Shown: one piece after another, positions 20,169 to 29,528 of the stretch
How the letters are laid out: the number at the start of each line of letters is the position of its first letter
Position numbering within the stretch: the stretch's first letter is position 1
DNA from: JAAOII01 sp965207945
GTDB lineage: Bacteria; Pseudomonadota; Gammaproteobacteria; CBDBNL01; JAAOII01
Direction of reading: 5' to 3'
DNA: 64,000 bases
Assembly (NCBI GenBank): GCA_965207945.1
Contig: OZ242303.1
Span: 1,674,001-1,738,000, forward strand
Program-made: the position numbers and the translations under genes
Notes under the pieces: generated by a model
What the model was told of the DNA's origin: nothing
The model's database searches: none
The model's input: the letters and a program-made list of their open reading frames with translations, nothing else

Positions 20169-21034
20169 AGATTCTTCCTTATTCCCTGCCTTATTTCTGC
20201 GCCTATTTCTTTGCCGATTGCGGCTGCCCTCTCTTCTGATTTGCTACAAGCATGCATAACTATATCTTCCATTTCCTTAGTTGCCAAAACCTTTAAGGCG
20301 GCGCCGGTGGCGGTTGGCTCTCCAGGTACTGCAATCTCGTCTATCAATGATTGAGGGTCTTTGCCACTTGCTTGCAATAAGGCGGCAGCTCCCTTCATTG
20401 TTTGTAGCACTCCTTTATAAACATCGGCTGCAGGCAAAGAACGCGCTTCCCCATACTTGCACATTAATAAAACGAATTGGAAAAAATAGGCAGGACCGCT
20501 GCCGCATAAAGCAGTATAACTATCAACCTCTTCATCACTATTAGCTGTTATTACCAGTCCAGACGGAGCAAATACACTATTAGCTATTTGTCTGGTACTT
20601 TCATCAGCATCATCAGAAAAATATACAATGGTTACTCCCTCGCATAAAGCGCTTGCGATGTTGGGCATTGAACGAACAATGGGAGATTTAATTCTATGCT
20701 TCATATCTGCAATACTTAGTCCAGCTATGACACTTATAACTACTTTGTTAGATTCTGCTAACAATGGTTGGATTTCGTCCAACAATGTTGCCAGTTGGTC
20801 AGGGCGGACACATAGCACAATAACATCACTGGCGGCAACCGCAGCTGCATTATCATCTGTAATCTGCACTCCTTTATCCTTAAGTGAGGATAATTTATCA
20901 AGTGCACGGCGAGTGACTGTGATTTTTTGTGCTTGATATTGTTGGGAAAGCATACCTTCTACTAAAGACCCCCCAAGATGACCACAGCCAAGAAAAGCTA
21001 TGGACTTATTATTGAAGACCGATGAGCTCTTCAT
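20165..21034 (-). CDS. proC: Pyrroline-5-carboxylate reductase
   Basis: ProC reduces 1-pyrroline-5-carboxylate to proline with NAD(P)H. The 289-residue protein has the Rossmann motif GCGHLGG, the VLCVRPDQL segment, RSMPNIASALCEG and the family signature ALCGSGPAYFF followed by a dimerisation domain. The start overlaps the 3' end of the ppiD-like gene by 26 bp and the stop overlaps yggT by 4 bp, so it is embedded in the operon. Confidence 0.95.
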   Translation of the reverse strand: MKSSSVFNNKSIAFLGCGHLGGSLVEGMLSQQYQAQKITVTRRALDKLSSLKDKGVQITDDNAAAVAASDVIVLCVRPDQLATLLDEIQPLLAESNKVVISVIAGLSIADMKHRIKSPIVRSMPNIASALCEGVTIVYFSDDADESTRQIANSVFAPSGLVITANSDEEVDSYTALCGSGPAYFFQFVLLMCKYGEARSLPAADVYKGVLQTMKGAAALLQASGKDPQSLIDEIAVPGEPTATGAALKVLATKEMEDIVMHACSKSEERAAAIGKEIGAEIRQGIRKNL

Positions 21035-22922
21035 TTATCTCTATGTCTGCTGCGTTACGCAGTTCACTAATTATTAAAGAATTAGCAAGTTGGCGACTAC
21101 TTTGGAGATACTCTTCTTTTAAACTAATCTTTTCAGCGGCACTTAATTCTTTATACGTTTTAGTAACTATATCTTCAACTATAGCCACAACAAAACTATT
21201 ATCAGACGTTTTACCCGAAACAGGATAAGGAAAGTCCCCGACTGGCAAGTCAAGAATTAAAGAAGCAACAGCATCATCCTGCGCATAATTACGACTTATC
21301 CCGCTCTCTTCCTTCCATTCATAAGATGCCCAACGGCGAACGGGGATAATATTTAGTGGATTTTCGTAAGATTGCTCTCCACTTTTTATTGCCTCTATGA
21401 TGTCTTGCGTAATCTCTTCAAGTTGCGATTGTGCCACAAACAAACGATAATCTGCTTCTATCTTTGATTGGATATCGGCAAAGCTTTGCAGAATTGGCTC
21501 TCTGCGACTTTGCATTTCAATCGCCATATAATCACCATCATCCAATAAAATTACATCACTAATATCTCCTTCTTGCATAGCCAGCGCTTCTTCTATAAAA
21601 GAATTACCAAACTCTTCCGCAAATCCATCCCCTAAAACAAAAGTACCGCTTCCTCCTGTGGTTATACCACTAATATTTGCTGCTCGCTGTAAATCATTAA
21701 GGGTTAATATTTCATAAGAAAAGTTTTCTGCCTTTTCCAGCATAGTTTCTTCCAATTTACTATAACGGAGCTCTTCCTGCAACTCATCTTTAACTTCATC
21801 AAAAGATGGAGCGTCAACATCAGAACTTTCATCAAGCCATATAAGATGCACCCCGAGCTGCGAACGAAAAGGTCCGCCTAATTTCGCATCTTTAGGCATG
21901 TTGCGTATAGTATCTACAAAAGAGGTGGGCAAATCTCCCAACGGGCTAGTGCCCAATGAGCCGCCATTTACTTTAGTTACTTCATCCTCTGAGTTCTCTT
22001 CAACCGCAGTAATAAAATCAGCAACGTTATTAATTGACTGCTTTATCTCTTCAGCTTTGCTGATTAGCTCTTCATTAATGCCTTCTTCGTCAGCAAAGAA
22101 TATCTGGCGCAGGGTTACATTAACGTCCTGGTACAAATAGCCATAAGTATCAAGGTATACGCTTCTCAATTCCTCATCAGGAACTTCAATAGTTGAAATA
22201 ACATCATCTGAATTTAATGTAACGTAGGCAACATCAAATTCTTCAGGCAAATAATAACTGTCAATATTCTCTTCATAAAAAGAGCGAACTATATCCTCAT
22301 CTAATGGTTCATTATCAACAAAATCACTTGTTTCAATCTGTAGGTAGCGGTATGAATATTCTTGATATTGCCAGTTGGCATAAAAATCTAAATTATTGGG
22401 GGTAAAAAAAGCGCTATTATCAATACTTTCTTGGTAGGCAGATTGGCGGAAATTCTCGCGCAGATATTCTTTGTAATCATTAGAACTCACCCTAGATCTT
22501 TGCAGGAATGATTCATACGAACGGGTATTAAATTTGCCATCTATATGGAATGCCGATTGGCTTACGATAATTTCATCCACTTGTCGTTCGCTTAGTCCTA
22601 TGCCATCTTCCTCTGCCCCTTGACTTAGAAGAGTTGTGTTAATAATTTCTTCCAAAACCTCCTTTCTAATACTTGATTCAAGGTATTGCTCAACCAAACT
22701 TGTAGTTGCCGTTTCACTAGTCAACGACTGCTTTTTAGAGGAGACGGCTCTTTCAAAATAAGGAAGAGATGTAGTGTCGCCATTAATATCAACAACTATA
22801 CTGTCGTTTGTAAAGAGATTCCAAATTGAACTAGTTCCCCATAAGACAAAACTAAGGGACACCAAAACCAAAATGGTTTTGATCATCCAGTTACCTGCCT
22901 GATCTTTCATTTTCTGTAACAT
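21009..22922 (-). CDS. ppiD: Periplasmic folding chaperone / parvulin-type peptidyl-prolyl isomerase
   Basis: PpiD is an inner-membrane-anchored periplasmic chaperone near the Sec translocon. The 637-residue protein has one N-terminal transmembrane segment (about 14-36), a SurA-N-like chaperone region, and a parvulin domain in the middle with VTLRQIFFADE and LGGPFRSQLGVHLIWLDE. The length matches PpiD, and the upstream neighbour is an HU gene, as in the conserved hupB-ppiD order. No Shine-Dalgarno sequence is evident before the ATG at 22922. The second half is more divergent, so isomerase activity is uncertain. Confidence 0.88.
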   Translation of the reverse strand: MLQKMKDQAGNWMIKTILVLVSLSFVLWGTSSIWNLFTNDSIVVDINGDTTSLPYFERAVSSKKQSLTSETATTSLVEQYLESSIRKEVLEEIINTTLLSQGAEEDGIGLSERQVDEIIVSQSAFHIDGKFNTRSYESFLQRSRVSSNDYKEYLRENFRQSAYQESIDNSAFFTPNNLDFYANWQYQEYSYRYLQIETSDFVDNEPLDEDIVRSFYEENIDSYYLPEEFDVAYVTLNSDDVISTIEVPDEELRSVYLDTYGYLYQDVNVTLRQIFFADEEGINEELISKAEEIKQSINNVADFITAVEENSEDEVTKVNGGSLGTSPLGDLPTSFVDTIRNMPKDAKLGGPFRSQLGVHLIWLDESSDVDAPSFDEVKDELQEELRYSKLEETMLEKAENFSYEILTLNDLQRAANISGITTGGSGTFVLGDGFAEEFGNSFIEEALAMQEGDISDVILLDDGDYMAIEMQSRREPILQSFADIQSKIEADYRLFVAQSQLEEITQDIIEAIKSGEQSYENPLNIIPVRRWASYEWKEESGISRNYAQDDAVASLILDLPVGDFPYPVSGKTSDNSFVVAIVEDIVTKTYKELSAAEKISLKEEYLQSSRQLANSLIISELRNAADIEINEELIGLQ

Positions 22923-23009
22923 TTAATTTTGCCTGTTTGCTATATGTTGTTGCATGTTGCTGTGCGCTTATTAGACCTTAATCTATTACGCTTTAATCTA
23001 TGCCCCTTG

Positions 23010-23063
23010 CCTATTAGTTCCCTATTAGTTCCTTATTAGTCCCCTATTAGCTCCGATTAGTTA
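23010..23063. repeat. 11-bp tandem repeat upstream of ppiD
   Basis: About four and a half imperfect copies of CCTATTAGTTC lie in the 180-bp stretch between the HU terminator and ppiD. The first two copies are identical and later ones carry one to three changes. No gene is visible in 22923-23100. The array would lie in the ppiD leader or promoter region; function unknown. Confidence 0.75.
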
Positions 23064-23097
23064 TTTACTAAGCTACGCAAAGCTATGAAATAAAATT

Positions 23098-23143
23098 AAC
23101 TAAAAAAGGGTTTGTTGGCTTTTTAATGACAACAAACCCTTTT
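23098..23143 (-). terminator. Rho-independent terminator of the HU gene
   Basis: A perfect 14-bp stem pairs 23104-23117 with 23130-23143 around a 12-nt loop. On the minus strand the stem ends in TTTT and continues with T-rich sequence. It lies 14 bp after the HU stop codon and separates the HU gene from the ppiD operon. Confidence 0.85.
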
Positions 23144-23156
23144 AATCAAACAATAA

Positions 23157-23432
23157 CTAAGAATTTACCTTCTTCTTCAAAACACTACTTGCTTTGAAGC
23201 CAGGTGCCTTAGAGGCAGCGATGTTGATAGTTTCTCCTGTTCTTGGATTACGCCCTTGTCGAGCAGCTCTGTCTTTAACCACAAAACTCCCAAACCCAGG
23301 CAAAGCGACGTCATTTCCACCTGCTAAAGCATTGGAAATACTTTCTACAAATACATTTACTACTGTATCGGCTTGAGATTTATTTATCCCTGAGCCGTCC
23401 GCAATTGCATCTATTAGATCCTTTTTATTCAT
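23157..23432 (-). CDS. hupB: DNA-binding protein HU
   Basis: HU bends and compacts chromosomal DNA as a dimer. From the ATG at 23432 the protein is 91 residues, the family norm: MNKKDLIDAIADGSG at the N-terminus, the LPGFGSFVVK core and the DNA-binding arm RQGRNPRTGETI. A frame extending to 23468 is rejected because AGGAG lies 8 nt before the 23432 ATG. The gene has two good promoters and its own terminator, consistent with high independent expression, and precedes ppiD as in many proteobacteria. Confidence 0.96.
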   Translation of the reverse strand: MNKKDLIDAIADGSGINKSQADTVVNVFVESISNALAGGNDVALPGFGSFVVKDRAARQGRNPRTGETINIAASKAPGFKASSVLKKKVNS

Positions 23433-23454
23433 ATCTATTACTCCTATTTTGGTA

Positions 23455-23483
23455 AATATAATAATCAACTACAAGAAAGTCAA
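23455..23483 (-). promoter_or_regulatory. Proximal HU promoter
   Basis: On the minus strand TTGACT (23478-23483) and TATATT (23455-23460) are separated by 17 bp; each box matches consensus at five of six positions. The start would fall near 23448, just upstream of the AGGAG ribosome-binding site. Confidence 0.6.
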
Positions 23484-23592
23484 AAAAATAAAGAGAATTC
23501 CTGCAGTACTCAACTAAACATAGCGACAATTAGTAATATTTCACATAAAAATTAAGCGAAATAATCATTTATTGCCGTTATTGCTTGCTTTT

Positions 23593-23621
23593 ATTATACA
23601 CAAAATAAGCAAAAATGTAAA
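23593..23621 (-). promoter_or_regulatory. Distal HU promoter
   Basis: On the minus strand TTTACA (23616-23621) and TATAAT (23593-23598) are separated by 17 bp. This gives a leader of about 150 nt. The -35 box overlaps the T tract of the preceding GLUG gene's terminator. Confidence 0.6.
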
Positions 23622-23658
23622 AAAACTCCAATTTTAGTAATTTGCAATATATTGGAGT
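23619..23658 (-). terminator. Rho-independent terminator of the GLUG lipoprotein operon
   Basis: ACTCCAAT and ATTGGAGT form an 8-bp stem (23625-23632 with 23651-23658) around an 18-nt loop, followed on the minus strand by a run of seven Ts. It begins 12 bp after the stop codon of the GLUG gene ending at 23671. Confidence 0.8.
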
Positions 23659-23670
23659 ATTTGCCTTGAT

Positions 23671-26600
23671 TTAAGGAGTGATGGCAGCAGTACAGGTTAG
23701 GACTGGTAATTGGATTGAGTTGCCAAGATTCCAGGCGCGATTGTCATCAGTAGCAAGCCGATGTCTACTATTAGTGATGAAACCACCATTTTCTGCATTA
23801 CACCAGTAACTGCCCCAATCCGCATAAATACCACTAAACTCTTGTGGCGATTGCAAATCATTAATGCTGAGCACCTCGTTATCAATAGTGGTAATTACAT
23901 TGTTATCCGCCATAACATGAATACTATCAACCCTATATGATGATGTCACATTCGTTATATCATCTCCAGTTCCTAAGTTGCCTATTAAACCGCCAGTCGT
24001 ATCCGTCCCGCTAACATCACCACCAGAATTATAAGAGGCAATAATATTGCTCGCAACTGCGGTGCCTACTAAACCACCGACATTCGCGCCACCACTAACT
24101 GCTCCGCCTGCTGCATAAGAGGCGATAATTCTACTGCGAACTCCATTGCCGATAATGCCGCCAACATTGTCACCCGTTGCAGTTATATTATCCAAAGCCG
24201 TATAAGAAGCAAGGACTCTGGCATTCGTCCCCTCGCCGATAATGCCGCCGACTGTCCCGCCAGCAGTTGCATGCACAGAACCGCCTGCCGCATAAGAAGA
24301 AGCCACAGTAATGCCATTAGCACTGCCGACCAAACCGCCCACAGTTGCCTCGCCACTAATGTTACTCAACGCCACATAAGAGTGCGTGATACCCAAGTTA
24401 GCGCCATTGCCAACTATACCTCCCACCATTCTGGTAGCGGTTATGTAACCTCCTAACGAAGGATCAAAAACGACACTTAAGCCATCACCTGTCCCAATTA
24501 GCTCGGATACAGACCTGGTTCCCTGCACCTTACTCCTTATTACAGCTGCCGTGTTGATGCGAGCGCCATTCCCTGCGCCGACTAATCCACCTATCTCTGT
24601 TATTCCAAGAACCTTGCTATCTCTCACTTGCGAATTAACAACATTAGAATTCTCTTCCCTGCCAATTATGCCTCCCACAGCAGAGCGTCCCGCGATAGTG
24701 GCATTATCTACAGATACTCGTAGGACATTAGCCAACTCTCCATATCCCACTATACCTCCAACAGATTGATAGGTGCCAATTACATTGATATTATTGGCAG
24801 AAGAATCATTTATTCTGACTTGCTCGCCATAGCCAACGAAACCGCCAATATTTGATTCCCCAGCATTTATGGTTACATTGGATACAAGAGATTCCCATAT
24901 ATGGATATGTGGAGCATATCCACCAATAGCTCCAACATTTTCGGAACCAGGACTCATAATTGAACCACTTACAGATACCTCTAGAATTGAAGAGTATCTA
25001 CCTACGCCGAATAACATACCAATGTAATATTTCCCGCCAGTTATAGCAACATTTTGAAGATTTACTCCTCGTATAACTGCTCCCGCACCAATAACGCCAA
25101 ATAATCCTACTGCTCTGGCATCGGCACTGGCATTAATAACCATATTAGATATAGTGTAATCATTGCCCAAAAATATAGTATTAAATAAACTCGGACATGT
25201 GTCATCTGGCAAACAATGTCCAATTGGTTGCCAATAGCCATCATTATGTTGAGACAAATCAATATCTGCCACCAGTTCATAACCATAACAACGCACCCTG
25301 CCCACTTGTATGCCGCAGCCAAAGTTACTGCCAGCATCGGTTTCTGATAACTTCATACTTCCCCCTCTCAGATCGTAGCGAATACCATTCAATTCTTCTG
25401 CTGTGCTAATGTCTAGCAGTCCGTTACCGTTCCTATCAACATTATGATTGGCAATCAGCGGCTCAGGGTCTTTGGTGTCTGGCACTAGGTCTCCGTCATC
25501 ATCCAAGTCCGCATTGTTGCCAGTGCCGTCTTTATCTGTATCCAATTGCTCATTAATATTATTTGGAAATTCATCGACAATATCATTAACTCCATCTCCA
25601 TCACTATCAATCCTTCCTTGAAGAGCCCCCAGCATATCAGAGGTGCATATAAGCGCCGGATATTCGCCAGCAAAACCAATATTCCAAACTTGATTAGCTG
25701 GAATTGCCAAAGGAGAAGTATCGTTATCAGTAACCCTTCCGTTAGATGGATCACACCAAAGATTATCCCACTCGGCATATAAGCCGCTAAAATCTTCTGG
25801 TTGTTGAAGTTCTGCAGTGGTTTTGGCATAAATTGATGTTTCATCATAATAGCCCGAGCTATTCATATCCCAATAGGATGCAACAATATTATCGTTGTTA
25901 ATTCCTCCACCAATTAGATCAAAGCTGCTCCTTTCGCCAAATATGCCATCTGCCGCCGCATAAGAATAACCGAGCGAACTAGTACTGCCTTCTCCCACCA
26001 AGAAGCCAACTGTTCTTGAGGAGCGAATAATGCCACTTCTAAAATAAGATGCAACTATATGGGCATCCCCAGATCCCGCTAGTCCACCTACATTGTCTGC
26101 GCCATTAACATCGGTATCTACTGCATAAGAAGTAAATATTGACAGTGCCGCACCATGTCCAACTAAGCCGCCAACATCATTGCGTCCAACTACTTGGCTA
26201 TTATTGGAGTAAGATGAGGATATAACCGAATTATATCCATCGCCTATCATAGCACCCACTGCATTGGCAATAGGGCTCATAATTTGCCCGCTCACTGAAC
26301 TGCGTAAAATACGAGCATCTTTTGCATAACCCGCTAATATTCCAACATTACTTAGACCGCCACTAATCTTTGCTTGGTGGATATTGATGTTTTTTATAGT
26401 CCCTGAGTCAATCGCACCGAACAGGGCAACTCCACTCGCTCTATCATGAACTGCAATAGTAATATTGGATATGGTGTAACCACCACCATTAAGTTCGCCA
26501 CCAAAGTTAACCAAGCATTCATTATTAACACTACAACCGCCTATAGGAATAAAACCCATACCATTTCTCCATTCGCTGGTTACCGAAGCATCAATATCAT

Positions 26601-29508
26601 TACCAAGTTTATAATAGCGTTTTAGTTGATCACCCATGCCTGAGCCATATAGCCAATTACCTCCAGTGAAAGAAGTATCATCAAGACGTCTGCCGTGATG
26701 GTCAAACCCAGCCAATGCCTGCAGCTGATAGATATTACGAATAATAAAAGGGTCGCTTAAATTTCCTTTTCCTTCAACTATCTTAGTTTCATCTTCAGGA
26801 AAAGCATCATACTCATCGGCTATCCTATCTCTATCCATATCCGAATAATGAACTAATTCATCCGCCTGTTCCCTGAGTAAAAAGTGAAAATTAATATTAA
26901 GTTGCAGCTGTTCGTCATTTAATTGAGAAAAATCATTAGCACTATCTGATGTTTGTGGTGAATCATTAATGCTTACTGTCTGCACAGCAAGCGGGGACAA
27001 CTCTGCCATTATGGATAGATTATAAGAACCTGCATCCGACTCAGCCGCATCTCTGCGCATAAAAATATATCCCGATTTAGCGTCAATATGCAACAGTCCA
27101 CTAAATGAATTACCTAAGTCAGAGGATTCCGTTTGAGCAGAAAATCTATATGTAAATCTATTTGCTGGATAGCGCGTGTCTGCAACTATTATTCTGCCAA
27201 CCTTAGTTCCATTTATTGCTTGGGCAACAGAAAAATCTGCTGCGCACTTTCCTTTGAGCGATGTGCCTGTTACACATACAGGAATTGGAAGAATATCTTT
27301 ACCTGATAAATCTCGCACCTTAAGAGTAGGATATTCTTCATAATTGTCAAAGTCCCATCCAATAGAAACACCTCTCTCGGTGGTAGTATATCCCCACGTG
27401 GATGCAGGGAATAGACCTTCACAACTAACCTTTGCAGATGCTCGCGTATGGCGTCTGCCATTTAACCCACATTTCTTCAATTGTGCTGTGGTTATACCGC
27501 GAGTTCCTTCGCCAGCGCTTTCATCAATTTTGCCTCTTTGCTTATCCCAATATGACGATGAACGAAAACTACGAATGCTATACCCTACTAAACCGCCAGA
27601 TCTTCTTTTGCCTACATCGCCGCCATTGCCATCGTCGCCACCATTGCCATCATCGCCGCCATTACCATCATCGCCGCCATTGCCATCATCGCCGCCATTA
27701 CCATCATCGCCGCCATTGCCATCATCGCCACCATTGCCATCATCGCCGCCATTGCCATCATCGGTACTATTGCCATCATCGGTACTATTGCCGCCGTTGC
27801 CATTATTACAGCTATTCCCGCCGTTGCCGTTGCCATTATTACCGTTACCATTGCCATTATTACCGTTGCCGTTGCCATTATTACCGTTGCCATTGCCGTT
27901 ATTACCCTTGCCGTTGCCATTATTACAGCCATTACCATTGCCGTTATTGCCGTTGCCGTTATTGCCGTTGCCATTATTGCCATTGCCGTTATTGCCATTG
28001 CCGTTACCATTATTACCGTTCTTCTTGTTATCGTCAGAATTGTAAACGCCAACGTTGTAAGTGCCTGTGTTGTAAGTGCCTGTGCTGTAAGTGCCTGTGC
28101 TGTAAGTACCAGTGTCTAATCTTTCTTCGTCATCAATGCTTTCCTCATAAGTGAGATCAACTTCTCCCACCGCGTAAGAGGCCTCTATCCCTTCACGGGA
28201 GTTAAAGAAACCTACCAAACCTCCAATGCGATCCTTGCCCTGCACATTGCCATGAGCAAAGGAATGGGATATAGGACCTGTACCAAAACCCACCAAACCA
28301 CCAACATAAGAATCTCCGACTGCATTGCCAGTAGCATAAGACGCCTCAATACTTCCATCATTTTTGCCTATCAACCCTCCAACTTCACCATAACCATTCA
28401 CATCAGCATTAGTGTAAGAATAGAATACCTCGCCTTCGCTGCTACCCACCAAACCACCAACTCTCATAGTGCCGTTGGTCTCTCCTACCGAGTATGAAGT
28501 ATTTATAGATGCTCCTGCATCGTTAAATCCGACTAAGCCACCTATAGTATTGGAACCATAAGTAAAAGATACGGCATAAGCACTTGTAATTAATTGTGAA
28601 TTTACCCCCGTTAAACCGCCTACCATTGAAACGCCTTCAACTAAACCACTTGAATAAGAATCGCTAATATATCCATTATTAACTCCTACCACACCGCCGA
28701 CAATGTCATTGCCTAAAACTGTCCCTGACATGAAAGAAGAAATAATATTACCCGCACTAAAACCCGCGATTCCTCCTACTTGGTTATTGCCGATTAATTC
28801 CAATTCGGTTAGACCAAGGGTATTAACTTTTGCACCTACTCCTAAGTTAGCAAATAGACCAACTCTATTCATTAAAGGATGGTTTATAAACAAACCATTA
28901 ATAGCATAAGAGTTGCCGTTAAACATTCCACTAAAGATGCCGTCATCGGCATCTTGGCAATTATTCTCATCGGGACATATTCCGATGGGAATAAATCCTT
29001 CTCCCGCAGTGGACGAAAAATTTGATTCAACAGATGCTCTATCTCCCGCGCTATTCCAATTGCGAGTTGGTGTTGCATCAATATTATATGAAAGCACATA
29101 AGTGGCAGTAAGTTGCTGTGCGGTGCTATTCCCATAAAGCCAATTATTATCTGTGTATTGGGATTTATCCAGAGAGGTTCCTGTATGGTCAAATCCAGCA
29201 ACCGCTTGCAGCTGATAGATATTACGAATAACATACGGATTCAAGTCCGTCCCATCGCCCAAGGTGATTTCATCAGCATCGTTATAGACAAAGTCGTAAG
29301 CATTGACAATTCCATCTCCATCTGTATCAACTTCTAGAGAATCAGCAAAATATTCAACTGGAGAAGAAAATGTTGGGTTACGCAACTCTTCTTGCTGATT
29401 AGCTACTCCATTAATATTCTCCTTTCCACTGCACCCACCCAATAATAAAATAACGCCCAAAGCCCATAAATTGTATTTGTTAAACTTACTAAAGTAATAA
29501 TGTTTCAT
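23671..29508 (-). CDS. Giant GLUG-repeat lipoprotein with Asn/Gly/Asp low-complexity array (family member 2)
   Basis: About 1945 residues from the ATG at 29508, chosen because GGGGA lies just upstream; a TTG five codons earlier lacks one. The lipobox is LLGGC (Cys26). Module 1 has the family header (VIRNIYQLQAVAGFDHTG, WLYG, PIGICP) and about nine GLUG repeats, then TGTY pentapeptides and a roughly 140-residue array of NGNNGN and GGDDGN units (about 494-634). A cadherin-like segment follows (GRIIV...LHID.KSGYI). Module 2 repeats the header and GLUG units. A Ca-binding-type DxDGDGVND linker leads to module 3 (NGLLDISTAEELNGIRY) with more than a dozen repeats. It is the second gene of an operon, 20 bp after GLUG lipoprotein 3. 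A surface adhesin-like role is inference. Confidence 0.88.
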   Translation of the reverse strand: MKHYYFSKFNKYNLWALGVILLLGGCSGKENINGVANQQEELRNPTFSSPVEYFADSLEVDTDGDGIVNAYDFVYNDADEITLGDGTDLNPYVIRNIYQLQAVAGFDHTGTSLDKSQYTDNNWLYGNSTAQQLTATYVLSYNIDATPTRNWNSAGDRASVESNFSSTAGEGFIPIGICPDENNCQDADDGIFSGMFNGNSYAINGLFINHPLMNRVGLFANLGVGAKVNTLGLTELELIGNNQVGGIAGFSAGNIISSFMSGTVLGNDIVGGVVGVNNGYISDSYSSGLVEGVSMVGGLTGVNSQLITSAYAVSFTYGSNTIGGLVGFNDAGASINTSYSVGETNGTMRVGGLVGSSEGEVFYSYTNADVNGYGEVGGLIGKNDGSIEASYATGNAVGDSYVGGLVGFGTGPISHSFAHGNVQGKDRIGGLVGFFNSREGIEASYAVGEVDLTYEESIDDEERLDTGTYSTGTYSTGTYNTGTYNVGVYNSDDNKKNGNNGNGNGNNGNGNNGNGNNGNGNNGNGNGCNNGNGKGNNGNGNGNNGNGNGNNGNGNGNNGNGNGGNSCNNGNGGNSTDDGNSTDDGNGGDDGNGGDDGNGGDDGNGGDDGNGGDDGNGGDDGNGGDDGNGGDVGKRRSGGLVGYSIRSFRSSSYWDKQRGKIDESAGEGTRGITTAQLKKCGLNGRRHTRASAKVSCEGLFPASTWGYTTTERGVSIGWDFDNYEEYPTLKVRDLSGKDILPIPVCVTGTSLKGKCAADFSVAQAINGTKVGRIIVADTRYPANRFTYRFSAQTESSDLGNSFSGLLHIDAKSGYIFMRRDAAESDAGSYNLSIMAELSPLAVQTVSINDSPQTSDSANDFSQLNDEQLQLNINFHFLLREQADELVHYSDMDRDRIADEYDAFPEDETKIVEGKGNLSDPFIIRNIYQLQALAGFDHHGRRLDDTSFTGGNWLYGSGMGDQLKRYYKLGNDIDASVTSEWRNGMGFIPIGGCSVNNECLVNFGGELNGGGYTISNITIAVHDRASGVALFGAIDSGTIKNINIHQAKISGGLSNVGILAGYAKDARILRSSVSGQIMSPIANAVGAMIGDGYNSVISSSYSNNSQVVGRNDVGGLVGHGAALSIFTSYAVDTDVNGADNVGGLAGSGDAHIVASYFRSGIIRSSRTVGFLVGEGSTSSLGYSYAAADGIFGERSSFDLIGGGINNDNIVASYWDMNSSGYYDETSIYAKTTAELQQPEDFSGLYAEWDNLWCDPSNGRVTDNDTSPLAIPANQVWNIGFAGEYPALICTSDMLGALQGRIDSDGDGVNDIVDEFPNNINEQLDTDKDGTGNNADLDDDGDLVPDTKDPEPLIANHNVDRNGNGLLDISTAEELNGIRYDLRGGSMKLSETDAGSNFGCGIQVGRVRCYGYELVADIDLSQHNDGYWQPIGHCLPDDTCPSLFNTIFLGNDYTISNMVINASADARAVGLFGVIGAGAVIRGVNLQNVAITGGKYYIGMLFGVGRYSSILEVSVSGSIMSPGSENVGAIGGYAPHIHIWESLVSNVTINAGESNIGGFVGYGEQVRINDSSANNINVIGTYQSVGGIVGYGELANVLRVSVDNATIAGRSAVGGIIGREENSNVVNSQVRDSKVLGITEIGGLVGAGNGARINTAAVIRSKVQGTRSVSELIGTGDGLSVVFDPSLGGYITATRMVGGIVGNGANLGITHSYVALSNISGEATVGGLVGSANGITVASSYAAGGSVHATAGGTVGGIIGEGTNARVLASYTALDNITATGDNVGGIIGNGVRSRIIASYAAGGAVSGGANVGGLVGTAVASNIIASYNSGGDVSGTDTTGGLIGNLGTGDDITNVTSSYRVDSIHVMADNNVITTIDNEVLSINDLQSPQEFSGIYADWGSYWCNAENGGFITNSRHRLATDDNRAWNLGNSIQLPVLTCTAAITP
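27606..28026. repeat. Coding tandem array: GGDDGN hexapeptides and NGN-type units
   Basis: Read on the minus strand, 18-bp units encode GGDDGN (seven clean copies plus degenerate STDDGN and GGDVG ends). They adjoin 15- and 18-bp units that encode NGNNGN-type repeats. Every unit length is a multiple of three, so length changes keep the frame. High nucleotide identity between units suggests slipped-strand expansion and likely length variation between strains. Confidence 0.85.
28042..28115. repeat. 15-bp coding repeat (TGTYS/N pentapeptides)
   Basis: Four copies of a 15-bp unit encoding TGTYS or TGTYN, plus one diverged copy (VGVYN), lie just before the Asn/Gly array in GLUG lipoprotein 2 on the minus strand. 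In frame and nearly identical at the base level. Confidence 0.75.
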
Positions 29509-29528
29509 TGTAATTTTCCCCAAAATAT

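Noticed and set aside
27606..28115. CRISPR-like array
   Set aside because: Units are 15-18 bp, contiguous without spacers, and in frame within a protein; no cas genes are present.
27344..28154. Plus-strand frames rich in Pro/Leu/Ser or His/Cys and a minus frame rich in Met/Ala/Thr
   Set aside because: Alternate-frame translations of the simple repeats in GLUG lipoprotein 2; low complexity, no start signals.
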